A stretch of DNA of 64,000 bases from AC-37 sp036389835 (GTDB lineage Bacteria > Actinomycetota > Thermoleophilia > Solirubrobacterales > Thermoleophilaceae): assembly GCA_036389835.1 (NCBI GenBank), contig DASVWC010000040.1, positions 1 to 64,000 of the forward strand. Reading direction: 5' to 3'. Each line of letters opens with the position of its first letter. Positions within the stretch are counted from its first letter, which is position 1. A program made the translations under genes and the position numbers. The notes beneath the pieces are model-generated. The model did no database searches and was not told where the DNA came from. It saw only the letters and a program-made list of their open reading frames with translations. Positions 1-7,299 of the stretch are shown here, one piece after another.

Positions 1-141
1 CAGGTCTTCGGGACATCGGCTGAGCGGACCGCGGCACTCCCGCGCTGGCTCGACCACTACAACTTCAGGCGACCACATGGCTCCCTCGGCCACAAGCCGC
101 CGGGCTCGAGACTGAACAACGTGGCTGGGAACTACACCTAG
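1..141 (+). mobile_element. IS481-type transposase, C-terminal fragment cut by the window edge
   Basis: The first frame is open from base 1 to a TAG at 139-141 and encodes 46 residues. It contains WLDHYN and RRPHGSLGHKPP followed by SRLNNV, the characteristic end of IS481/IS3-type DDE transposases (the block around and after the catalytic glutamate of the integrase core). The rest of the gene lies outside the window, so it is unknown whether the copy is intact. No terminal inverted repeat is visible between the stop codon and the smpB repeat, which suggests the element end is eroded or was rearranged. It lies tail to tail with smpB. Confidence 0.8.
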
Positions 142-198
142 CGCCCGCGGCAGGAGCCCAGCTCGCGCTAGCGCCCGCGGTAGGAGCCCAGCTCGCGC
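139..198. repeat. 30-bp tandem duplication of the smpB 3' end
   Basis: Bases 139-168 and 169-198 are adjacent copies of one 30-base unit differing at a single position (151 c versus 181 t). The second copy encodes the last nine codons and stop of smpB. The first copy repeats them in frame just beyond the smpB stop, with a Tyr-to-Cys change. The transposase stop codon coincides with the outer boundary of the duplication. This is a tandem duplication, not a target-site duplication, because both copies lie on the same side of the element. Confidence 0.85.
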
Positions 199-626
199 TG
201 GACCTCGCGCTTCATGTCCTTCTCCTTGAGCGCCCGGCGCTTGTCGTAGAGGTCCTTGCCGCGCGCGAGCGCGATCTCCACCTTCGCGTGCTTGCCCTTG
301 AAGTACATGCGCGTGGGCACGAGCGTGAGGCCCTTCTCCGCGGTCTTGCCGATCAGCCGCTCGATCTCGCGGCGGCGCAGCAGCAGCTTGCGCGGGCGCT
401 CCGGGTCGTGGTTGTCGCGCGCGGGGTCGTACGGCGCGATGTGCACGTTCTGGAGCCAGACCTCGCGGTCCTCCACCGCGGCGTAGCCGTCCTTGAGCTG
501 CACGCGCCCGGCGCGGCACGACTTGACCTCGGTGCCGGTCAGCACGATGCCGCACTCCCACTTCTCGAGCAGGTTGTAGCGGTGGGACGCCTGGCGGTTG
601 CGGGCGATGTCGCGGTCGGGCGGCAC
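168..626 (-). CDS. smpB: SsrA-binding protein SmpB
   Basis: A 152-residue protein of the length normal for SmpB, the partner that brings tmRNA to stalled ribosomes for trans-translation. The N-terminal half has the family pattern NRQASHRY, then LLEKWECGIVL.GTEVKS and an APYDPAR block. The C-terminal tail is strongly basic (DLYDKRRALKEKDMKRE), as expected for the helix that enters the decoding centre. The start is GTG at 624-626, only four bases after the rnr stop, so it is probably translated from the same message. The last ten codons, stop included, are duplicated downstream. No tmRNA gene is visible in the short flank before the window edge. Confidence 0.97.
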   Translation of the reverse strand: MPPDRDIARNRQASHRYNLLEKWECGIVLTGTEVKSCRAGRVQLKDGYAAVEDREVWLQNVHIAPYDPARDNHDPERPRKLLLRRREIERLIGKTAEKGLTLVPTRMYFKGKHAKVEIALARGKDLYDKRRALKEKDMKREVQRELGSYRGR

Positions 627-630
627 GGGT

Positions 631-2364
631 CTAGTCTGCCGCGAGCTCGAGGTCGGCGCGCCCGCGCGGCGCGTCCACGCGCGCGACCGCCACGCGCAGC
701 GGGTCGCCGATCCGGATCCTCCGGCCCGAGTCGGCGCCCTCCAGCGCGGTCTCCTGCTCGTTGATCTCCCACCAGTCGCCGCGCATCCGGCGCACCGGCA
801 GGAACCCCTCGAAGCCCTCCTCGCCGAACTCCACGAACAGGCCCTTGGAGATCACCCCGACGACCTCCCCGTCGAGCTCGAGCTCCCAGCCCGACTCGGC
901 GAGCCGGCGCTCGAGCAGGAAGCACATGCACACGTCGTCGGCGTCGCGCTCGATCTTCATCGCGTCGCGCTCGGCCTGGGAGCTGTGCTCGCCGGCGTCG
1001 AAGAGCTCGTCGGCGCGCGGGGCCACGTCGTCGCTGCCGATGCTCTCGAGCAGCGCGCGGTGGGCGACCAGGTCCGGGTAGCGGCGGATCGGCGAGGTGA
1101 AGTGCGAGTAGCGCGGGCTCGCGAGACCGGCGTGGCCGATGTTCCTCGGCGAGTAGTAGGCCTGCTTCATCGCGCGCAGCACGAGCGTGCCGAACGCCCG
1201 CCGGCCGCGGCCGGAGCTCTCCACGTAGCGGGCGATCGCATGGCTGATCGCGGCCGCGGCGTCGCCTGCCTGCTGCGGGCTCATGCTCTCGGGCAGCGGC
1301 GGGGTGGGCACGTCGAGGCTCTCGAGCTGGTCGGCGAGCCGCTCGACCGAGCGCGGGTCCGGCTTCTCGTGCACGCGGTAGAGCGTGGGCGCGCGGCGGT
1401 CGGCGAGGTGGCCGGCCACCTGCTCGTTGGCGAGGATCATCAGCTCCTCGATCAGCCGGTGCGACTCGGTCTGCTCCTCGCGCCGGACGCCCACCACGTG
1501 GCCGCGGTCGTCGAACTCGAAGACCGGCTCGGACGACTCGACCGCCAGCGATCCACGCGCGTCGCGCTTGGCGCGCAGGGCGGCCGCGACCTCGCGCGCG
1601 AGCGCGAGCGGCTCCGCCCACGGGTCCTCCGCGCGCTCGCGGCCCGCGAAGGCGTCGTCGACCTGCGGGTAGGTGAGCCGCGCGTCGCTGCGGATCCGCG
1701 AGCGCTGGAACGCCGCCGAGCGCACCTCCGCGCCGTGCATCTCGAGCTCGACCGACACGGCGAGGCGCTCCTGCCCGCTGACGAGGCTGCACGCGCCGCT
1801 CGACAGCGCGTGCGGGAGCATCGGCTCGACGGCGCCCGGCACATACACGCTGGTGGCGCGGCGGAAGGTCTCGCGCTCGAGCGCGCTGCCCGGCCGCACG
1901 TAGGCGCTCACGTCGGCGATGTGGATCCACACGCGGATCGAGCCGCCGTCCTCGCGGCACGCCGAGACCGCGTCGTCGTAGTCGCGCGCGGTGGCCGGGT
2001 CGATCGTGAAGGTGGGGAGATCGGTGAGGTCGCGCCGCGGCGGGTCGCCCCCGGGCGGGTCCTGGGCCGCGGCCTCGGCCTCGGCCTCCACCGCGCGCGG
2101 GAACGAGCGCCGCAGCCCGCGCTCGAGCATCAGCGCCTCGAGCACGTCGCGGGCCACGTCGGGGCGCCCGATCCGGCGCGCCACGCGCACGCCGCGCTTG
2201 CCGGCGCCGAGCAGCACGAGGTCGCCCACGCCGGCGCCCCTGGCCGAGTCGAGCGAGACGCCGCGCCCGCGCTCGAAGAGGGGGCTGGCGGTCAGGAAGC
2301 GGCCGCGCTTCTCGACGACGGCGACGGTGGGCGCCAGCGCTGCTCGCCCCCGTGGGGGCGTCAC
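631..2364 (-). CDS. rnr: RNB-domain 3'-5' exoribonuclease (RNase R family)
   Basis: A 577-residue hydrolytic exoribonuclease. The RNB active-site segment is near residues 116-133 (FTIDPATARDYDDA), with aspartates at 122, 128, 130 and 131 expected to bind the metal ions. It continues through IHIADVSAYV, and an S1-like RNA-binding region is near the C-terminus (GVISKGLFVEF). At 577 residues it is shorter than typical RNase R (700-800), with a reduced N-terminal cold-shock region, so it may be a compact variant. The GTG start at 2362-2364 overlaps the ctpA stop (GTGA), and smpB follows four bases after its stop. RNase R acts with SmpB/tmRNA in degrading defective messages, so the adjacency makes functional sense. 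Confidence 0.93.
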   Translation of the reverse strand: MTPPRGRAALAPTVAVVEKRGRFLTASPLFERGRGVSLDSARGAGVGDLVLLGAGKRGVRVARRIGRPDVARDVLEALMLERGLRRSFPRAVEAEAEAAAQDPPGGDPPRRDLTDLPTFTIDPATARDYDDAVSACREDGGSIRVWIHIADVSAYVRPGSALERETFRRATSVYVPGAVEPMLPHALSSGACSLVSGQERLAVSVELEMHGAEVRSAAFQRSRIRSDARLTYPQVDDAFAGRERAEDPWAEPLALAREVAAALRAKRDARGSLAVESSEPVFEFDDRGHVVGVRREEQTESHRLIEELMILANEQVAGHLADRRAPTLYRVHEKPDPRSVERLADQLESLDVPTPPLPESMSPQQAGDAAAAISHAIARYVESSGRGRRAFGTLVLRAMKQAYYSPRNIGHAGLASPRYSHFTSPIRRYPDLVAHRALLESIGSDDVAPRADELFDAGEHSSQAERDAMKIERDADDVCMCFLLERRLAESGWELELDGEVVGVISKGLFVEFGEEGFEGFLPVRRMRGDWWEINEQETALEGADSGRRIRIGDPLRVAVARVDAPRGRADLELAAD

Positions 2365-3533
2365 CGCGCCGCTTGCGCGGCCTGCTCGACGGCGATCGGC
2401 AGCGCCTCGTCGCGGCGCGTCTTCGGCAGGTCGCGGGCCTTCACCTGCGGCGGGATCCCGTGCTGCGCGAGGTTGTCGCCCTTCGGCAGGAAGTAGCTGC
2501 CCACGGTCAGCTCGAGGATGCTCCCGTCTGAGAGGAACTCGATCTCCTGGAAGACGCCCTTGCCGAACGTCTTCTCGCCCACCACCTTCGCCCGGCCCTT
2601 GTCGCGCAGCGCGCCGGTGACGATCTCGGAGGCGCTCGCGCTGCCGCCGTCCACCAGCGTGACCATCGGCAGGTCGGCCGCCAGCGCGCTGCCCTGGGCG
2701 TCGAACTTGCGCTCGGCGCGGTTGCGCCCCTTGGTCGAGACGATCAGGCCGTCCTCCACGAACAGGCTCGAGACCAGCACCGCCTCGGTCAGCAGGCCGC
2801 CGCCGTTGCCGCGCAGGTCGAGCACGATCCCCTTCGCGCCCTTCTCGATCAGCGGCTCGAGCTCCTTGCGGACGGCGGCGTGCGCGCCCTCGCTGAACGC
2901 CGCGAGCCGCACGTGCGCGATCTTCACGCCGTCGCGCTCCTGCATCTCGCCCTTCGCGATCGGCACGTCGATCTTCGCGCGCTCGACCTCGAGGTCGCGC
3001 GGCGTCTGGCCGGGACTCTGCACCGACAGCCTCACCTTGGTCCCGGCCCTGCCCTTGATCCGGCCGGTGGCCACGTCGCTGTCCACGCCGGCGATCGACT
3101 TGCCGTTCACGCCGACGATCAGGTCCGCCTTGCGGATCTTCGCGCGCTCGGCCGGCGTGTTCTCGAAGACCGACACGATCTTCAGCCCCTTCTTGTCGGG
3201 CTGCACCGTCACGCCGATCCCCTCGAACTCGGCGCTCAGCGCCTGGCGGAACTCCTTCGCCTCCGACGGCGTGTAGTACGCGGAGAAGCGGTCCTTGAGC
3301 GCCTTGACGATCCCCTTGAGCGATTCGTCCTGGAGCTTCTTGGAGTCGACCTTCTTGTAGTAGTCGTCCTCGATCGACTCGATCAGCTCGGCACGGACGC
3401 TGCGCTCCTCCTCCACGAACGCGTCGCGGATCGGGTCGGGCAGCTTGCCGGGGTGGCCGCCGAGCCAGAGGCCGGCGGCGAAGACGACGATCACCGTCGC
3501 GGCGGCGAACGCCGCTGTCAGGGCACCACGCAC
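2361..3533 (-). CDS. ctpA: S41A carboxy-terminal processing peptidase
   Basis: A 390-residue exported protease anchored by an N-terminal hydrophobic segment (about residues 5-26). A helical region is followed by a PDZ domain (about 95-180, EFEGIGVTV and ADLIVGVNGK). The peptidase core has DLRGNGGG near 239-246, the serine in SASASEI (Ser300) and the lysine in TFGKG (Lys325), spaced 25 apart as in the Ser/Lys dyad of the family. It probably processes envelope or division proteins outside the membrane. It lies just downstream of ftsEX, an arrangement that fits regulation of peptidoglycan hydrolysis. The start is GTG with no Shine-Dalgarno but with a TAACCT hexamer six bases upstream. Confidence 0.95.
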   Translation of the reverse strand: MRGALTAAFAAATVIVVFAAGLWLGGHPGKLPDPIRDAFVEEERSVRAELIESIEDDYYKKVDSKKLQDESLKGIVKALKDRFSAYYTPSEAKEFRQALSAEFEGIGVTVQPDKKGLKIVSVFENTPAERAKIRKADLIVGVNGKSIAGVDSDVATGRIKGRAGTKVRLSVQSPGQTPRDLEVERAKIDVPIAKGEMQERDGVKIAHVRLAAFSEGAHAAVRKELEPLIEKGAKGIVLDLRGNGGGLLTEAVLVSSLFVEDGLIVSTKGRNRAERKFDAQGSALAADLPMVTLVDGGSASASEIVTGALRDKGRAKVVGEKTFGKGVFQEIEFLSDGSILELTVGSYFLPKGDNLAQHGIPPQVKARDLPKTRRDEALPIAVEQAAQAAR

Positions 3534-3539
3534 CCGTCG

Positions 3540-3545
3540 AGGTTA
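3540..3545 (-). promoter_or_regulatory. Candidate -10 element for leaderless ctpA
   Basis: On the minus strand the hexamer TAACCT ends six bases before the ctpA GTG. No purine-rich ribosome-binding site lies between. Such spacing is typical of actinobacterial leaderless promoters, where transcription begins at the start codon. No clear -35 box is seen. Confidence 0.45.
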
Positions 3546-3554
3546 GCCGCGGGC

Positions 3555-4448
3555 CTAAACGCGGAGGAAACGCCTGAGCGTGATCCCGGAGCCCAGCGAG
3601 GAGACGACCACGCAGGCGGCGAGGAGCACCGCCACGAGCAGGCCGAAGTCGATCGTGTCCGGCGTCGCGAGGAGCGCGAAGCGGTCCGACAGCGGGTCCA
3701 CGAGCGTCTCCTTGGCGAGCACCAGCATCAGCGTGGCGATCGCGCCGGCGACGAGGCCGACGATCACGCCTTCGATCACGAACGGCCAGCGGATGAACCA
3801 GTTGGTGGCGCCCACGAGCTTCATGACCTCGATCTCGCGCCGGCGCGCGTAGAGCGACAGCCGGATCGTGTTGGCCACGAGCGCGATCGACGCGAAGACG
3901 AACAGCACCGCCAGCGACGCGGTCAGCATCTTCACGAGGCCGGTCGCCTTGAGGATCTTGTCGGTGTCGTGCTCGCGGTTGCGGACCTCGTCCACGCCCG
4001 CGATGCGCGGGTGGCGGACGCCGTCGGCGCCGCGCGGCGCCACGCCGTCCACGATCGCGTTCACACCGTCGGGGTCGCGCGGCGTGACGCGGAAGACGTC
4101 CGGCAGCGGGTTGCGGCCGAGCAGCTCGAACGCCTCCTTGTTGCGCTTCGACTGGTGGCGCAGCGCCTCCTCCTTGGACACGAAGTCGACCTCCCGCACG
4201 TTGGGCGTGGCGAGCAGCCGCTGGCGCAGCTGCGTGCGCTGGGCATCGGTCGAGCCGTCCTTGAGGAAGACGTCGACCACCACGCGCTCGCGCACGTCGT
4301 TGGCGGTGCCGGTCGTGGCCTGCACGACGGGGATGAATACCCCCAGCACGAGCGCGGTGAGGACGATCGTGACCAGCGCCGCGAGGCTCGGCGCCGCGTT
4401 GCGGCTCAGCGCGCGGAACGCCTCCTTGAGGAAGAAGCCGACCTTCAT
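3555..4448 (-). CDS. ftsX: Cell-division ABC transporter permease FtsX
   Basis: A 297-residue membrane protein with one N-terminal transmembrane segment (about 23-43), a large extracytoplasmic domain (about 45-170), and three further segments in the C-terminal half (from about 171, 218 and 265). The FtsX signature RRREIEVMKLVGAT follows the second segment. FtsX transmits FtsE ATPase activity to peptidoglycan hydrolases or their activators at the division site. The ATG start at 4446-4448 overlaps the ftsE stop by four bases (ATGA), indicating translational coupling. A longer in-frame reading that extends through ftsE is a shadow. Length and topology are normal for actinobacterial FtsX. Confidence 0.96.
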   Translation of the reverse strand: MKVGFFLKEAFRALSRNAAPSLAALVTIVLTALVLGVFIPVVQATTGTANDVRERVVVDVFLKDGSTDAQRTQLRQRLLATPNVREVDFVSKEEALRHQSKRNKEAFELLGRNPLPDVFRVTPRDPDGVNAIVDGVAPRGADGVRHPRIAGVDEVRNREHDTDKILKATGLVKMLTASLAVLFVFASIALVANTIRLSLYARRREIEVMKLVGATNWFIRWPFVIEGVIVGLVAGAIATLMLVLAKETLVDPLSDRFALLATPDTIDFGLLVAVLLAACVVVSSLGSGITLRRFLRV

Positions 4449-5395
4449 CCCTGGACGTCCTCGCCGTACAGCGCGCGGCGGACCTTCTCCTCGCTGTAGC
4501 GGTCGCGGTCCTGCTCGGTGAAGCGGCGCGCCTTCGAGATCACCTCGTCGCGGTCGATCAGCGGCTGCGACGGCTTGGTCCGGATCACGGTCTCCTTGCC
4601 GTAGCCGAGCTCCTCGCGCACGCGCATCGCGAACTCGGCGGTGGACTCGTCGGGGCGGTAGAGGCCGGACTCGTCGTCGCGGATCACGCGGCCCTCGCTG
4701 AGCTCGATCACGCGGCGGCGCATCTTGTCCACCATCTCGCGGTCGTGCGTGGCGACCACCACGGTCGTGCCGGTCCGGTTGATCCGGTAGATGAGCTGCA
4801 TGATCCCGATCGAGGTCTCGGGGTCGAGGTTGCCGGTGGGCTCGTCGGCGAGGAGCAGCGGCGGGTGGTTCACGAACGCGCGGGCGATCGAGACGCGCTG
4901 CTGCTCGCCGCCCGAGAGCTGGTCGGGGTAGCTGTGCAGCTTCGTGCTGAGCCCGACGAGGCGGAGGATCTCCGGGACCTTCTTGCGGATCGCCTGGCGC
5001 CCCTCGCCGATCACCTGGAGCGAGTAGGCGACGTTCTGGTAGACGGTGCGGTTGGGCAGCAGCTTGAAGTCCTGGAAGATCACGCCGATGTTGCGGCGCA
5101 GCTGCGGCACCTTCTTGCGCGGGATGTCGCCCAGCTTGCGCCCGGCGATGAGGATCTCGCCGCGCGAGGGGTCGAGCTCCTTCATCAGCATCCGCATGAG
5201 CGTGGACTTGCCGCAGCCCGTGGGGCCGACGAGGAAGGCGAACTCGCCGCGGCCCACCTGGAGCGAGACGCGATCGAGCGCCATCGAGCCGCCCTCGTAG
5301 ACCTTCGTCACGTCGCGGAGCTCGATGACGGGGACGTCGGGGCGCTCGGAGTCGGTGCGCACGGGACGTGCGTCCTTGCTTTCCATCACTGCCAT
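4445..5395 (-). CDS. ftsE: Cell-division ATP-binding protein FtsE
   Basis: A 316-residue ABC ATPase. Walker A GPTGCGKST is at 57-65, the Q-loop FQDFKLLP near 107-114, the signature LSGGEQQR at 160-167, Walker B LLLADEP at 180-186 and the switch histidine (ATHDRE) near 217. It pairs with FtsX at the septum. Residues 240-316 form a charged C-terminal extension beyond the roughly 225-residue core, possibly for contacts with other divisome proteins; no recognised domain is seen in it. The chosen start is ATG at 5395 (MAVMESK); a second ATG three codons on is possible. It heads the ftsE-ftsX-ctpA-rnr-smpB run. Confidence 0.96.
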   Translation of the reverse strand: MAVMESKDARPVRTDSERPDVPVIELRDVTKVYEGGSMALDRVSLQVGRGEFAFLVGPTGCGKSTLMRMLMKELDPSRGEILIAGRKLGDIPRKKVPQLRRNIGVIFQDFKLLPNRTVYQNVAYSLQVIGEGRQAIRKKVPEILRLVGLSTKLHSYPDQLSGGEQQRVSIARAFVNHPPLLLADEPTGNLDPETSIGIMQLIYRINRTGTTVVVATHDREMVDKMRRRVIELSEGRVIRDDESGLYRPDESTAEFAMRVREELGYGKETVIRTKPSQPLIDRDEVISKARRFTEQDRDRYSEEKVRRALYGEDVQG

Positions 5396-5462
5396 AGCGC
5401 GGACACTTGATAGCGGGCGCGCGGCGCGGAGCCAAGCGGTGCAACGGGTCGTGCAGTCCGTC

Positions 5463-6218
5463 CTACGGCGCGATCCGGTAGCGCAGGAAGAGATCGCCGC
5501 CGGCCTCGTGGGCGGATGCGAGGGTCATCGCGACGGTCGGGTCGAGCTCCGGCCCGGACACGACCGTCGGGCCGGCGCCGCCCGTGAGCTTGGACGCGAT
5601 CACGAGGTGGAGCTCGTCGACGAGGCCCTCCTCGAGCAGCGTCGCGTTGAGCACGGGGCCGCCCTCGCAGAGGACGGTCTCCACGCCGCGGGCGCGCAGC
5701 TCGCGCAGCGCGGGGGCCAGCGGGACGGTGCCGGCCGGCTCGTCGCGCGGGATTCGCACGTACTCCACGGCCGCGGCCACGCCGTCGAGCTCCTCGTCGG
5801 ACGCGGTCACCACCAGCACGCGGGAGTCCGGCTCCTGGAGGAGGGGCAGGTCCGGGTCGAGCGCGAGGCGGGCGCTGACCACGACCGCGAGCGGGTCGGG
5901 GTCGAGGCCGGCCTGCTCGCGGCGCGCGCGGCGGTCGGGGTCGCGGACGATCCGGCCGTAGCGCTCGTTGCGGACCGTGCCGGCGCCGACCATCACGGCG
6001 TCGACCTGGGCGCGCAGCTCGTGGAACAGGGCGCGATCGGCCGCGTTGCCGATCGGCCCGGAGCGCCCGCCGATCGTGATCCGCCCGTCGGCGGTGGCCA
6101 CCATGTTCAGGGCGAGGTAGGGACGGTCCGCGTGCGGCTGCGCGTCCTCGCGCAGCGCCGCGGCCACCTCGGTGGCGGTGGCCGTGCCGCTGTCGGGATG
6201 GAGGCGCCGGAACTCCAC
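5463..6218 (-). CDS. RibD C-terminal-like pyrimidine/dihydrofolate reductase family protein
   Basis: A 251-residue NADPH-dependent reductase of the RibD C-terminal/DHFR-like fold. The N-terminal strand is LNMVATADGRIT (about 37-48), followed by GPIGNAADR, AVMVGAGTVRNERYGR, and a C-terminal VLCEGGPVLNATLL block that binds the cofactor. Family members reduce the riboflavin intermediate 5-amino-6-ribosylamino-uracil phosphate or related pteridines and F420-type substrates. No deaminase domain is fused and no other riboflavin genes are nearby, so the substrate is uncertain. The GTG start at 6216-6218 is chosen because homology begins just after it and a TACGCT hexamer lies seven bases upstream. 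It converges on nothing and is divergent from the gene at 6292. Confidence 0.85.
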   Translation of the reverse strand: MEFRRLHPDSGTATATEVAAALREDAQPHADRPYLALNMVATADGRITIGGRSGPIGNAADRALFHELRAQVDAVMVGAGTVRNERYGRIVRDPDRRARREQAGLDPDPLAVVVSARLALDPDLPLLQEPDSRVLVVTASDEELDGVAAAVEYVRIPRDEPAGTVPLAPALRELRARGVETVLCEGGPVLNATLLEEGLVDELHLVIASKLTGGAGPTVVSGPELDPTVAMTLASAHEAGGDLFLRYRIAP

Positions 6219-6225
6219 GCGCCGG

Positions 6226-6231
6226 AGCGTA
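6226..6231 (-). promoter_or_regulatory. Candidate -10 element for the RibD-like gene
   Basis: TACGCT on the minus strand ends seven bases before the GTG at 6218, with no Shine-Dalgarno in between. This fits a leaderless promoter within the 73-base divergent intergenic region. Confidence 0.4.
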
Positions 6232-6291
6232 TTGCCGTCCAGTGCGCGGCGCGCGGCGCAAGTCCGCGGCCCGGCTGCCGATCCAGCTCTC

Positions 6292-7245
6292 ATGTACCGG
6301 GCTCGCATCAGGCCCGCGCTCGCCGCCGCGGCCGCCGTGCTCTCGCTCGCACTGCCGTCCGCCGCGGTCGCGAAGTCGCCGGATCGCGACCGCGACCACA
6401 TGCCCGATCGCTGGGAGCGCCGGCACAGGCTCGACGTGAAGCACGACGACTCGGCGCGGGACGGCGACCGCGACGGTCTGCGCAACCTCGCGGAGTACCG
6501 CGCCAAGACCAACCCTGCGCAGCCCGACAGCGACCGCGACGGCGTGCTCGACGGCGACGAGGACAGCGACCGCGACCGGGTGGACAACGCCAACGAGGAC
6601 CGCGAGCGCACGAGCCCGCGCAAGCGCGACAGCGATCGCGACGGCGTGCGCGACGGCAGCGAGGACGCCGACCGCGACGGGCTCGACAACCACGGCGAGG
6701 ACTTGACCGGCAACGACCCGATCGACCCGGACACCGACGACGACGGCGTGGACGACGGGGCCGAGGCGGCGGGCGCGATCGAGTCCTTCGCGGACGGCGT
6801 GCTCACCGTCCGCGTGCCGGGGCGCGGCTCGATCAGCGCGATGGTCACCGGCGCCACCGAGATCGAGTGCGAGTCCGAGGACGACCACGAGGACTGGGAC
6901 CTCGACGAGGGCGACGACGACTCGCGCCACCGGTCGCTCGACGCGGTCGGGCGGGCGCGCCGGCACGCCGATCCCGGCATCGGGGTGGACCGCGGCGATC
7001 GGTCGGGGCGCGGCTCGGGCGACGATCGGTCGGACCCCGGCTCGAGCGACGGCGGGGGCGACCGCTCCGGTCGCGTCTCCGGCGACGGCGACTTCGGCGA
7101 CGACCTCGAGGACGACGTCGGCGAGTCCGGCGAGGACTGGGAATGCGGCGCGGGCGCGCTCGTTCCCGGCGCGGTCGTGCACGAGGCCGAGCTCGAGCTC
7201 GGCATCGGCGGACCGGTCTTCACCAGGATCGAGCTGGTCGAGTAG
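6292..7245 (+). CDS. Secreted Asp-rich calcium-binding repeat protein (paralogue 1)
   Basis: A 317-residue exported protein with a clear signal peptide (hydrophobic LAAAAAVLSLALPSAAVA, probable cleavage near residue 27-28). Residues about 28-165 carry thrombospondin type 3/EF-hand-like units: DRDHMPDRWE, DRDGLRNLAEYRAKTNP, DSDRDGVLDGDEDSDRD and DTDDDGVDDG, with oxygen ligands spaced as in calcium loops. A globular part (GAIESF...LTVRV...TEIECE, then LVPGAVVHEAELEL) resembles the DUF5666-type beta domain, interrupted by a highly acidic Asp/Ser/Gly linker. Two cysteines bracket this linker and could form a disulfide. The gene at 8864 shares the full plan. ATG 6292 is chosen because the signal peptide starts there; a longer upstream frame lacks signal character. 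Confidence 0.8.
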   Translation: MYRARIRPALAAAAAVLSLALPSAAVAKSPDRDRDHMPDRWERRHRLDVKHDDSARDGDRDGLRNLAEYRAKTNPAQPDSDRDGVLDGDEDSDRDRVDNANEDRERTSPRKRDSDRDGVRDGSEDADRDGLDNHGEDLTGNDPIDPDTDDDGVDDGAEAAGAIESFADGVLTVRVPGRGSISAMVTGATEIECESEDDHEDWDLDEGDDDSRHRSLDAVGRARRHADPGIGVDRGDRSGRGSGDDRSDPGSSDGGGDRSGRVSGDGDFGDDLEDDVGESGEDWECGAGALVPGAVVHEAELELGIGGPVFTRIELVE

Positions 7246-7299
7246 CGCCTGCGTATACCCCGGCGTGACAAACGCCGCCGGGAAGCGTTCAATAGTCAG

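Noticed and set aside
1..198. The 30-base repeat as an IS target-site duplication or phage att site
   Set aside because: Both copies are adjacent on one side of the element, and no integrase gene is visible.
3555..5444. A long frame joining ftsX to a region across ftsE
   Set aside because: Only the last 297 codons look like a protein (FtsX). The upstream part is an out-of-frame reading of ftsE.
7246..7299. A specific ECF-type promoter (GGAAC...CGTT) before the sigma-factor gene
   Set aside because: GGGAAGCGTT is present but the two parts are too close together, and the pattern is not clearly shared with the 6292, 8864 and 9910 upstream regions.
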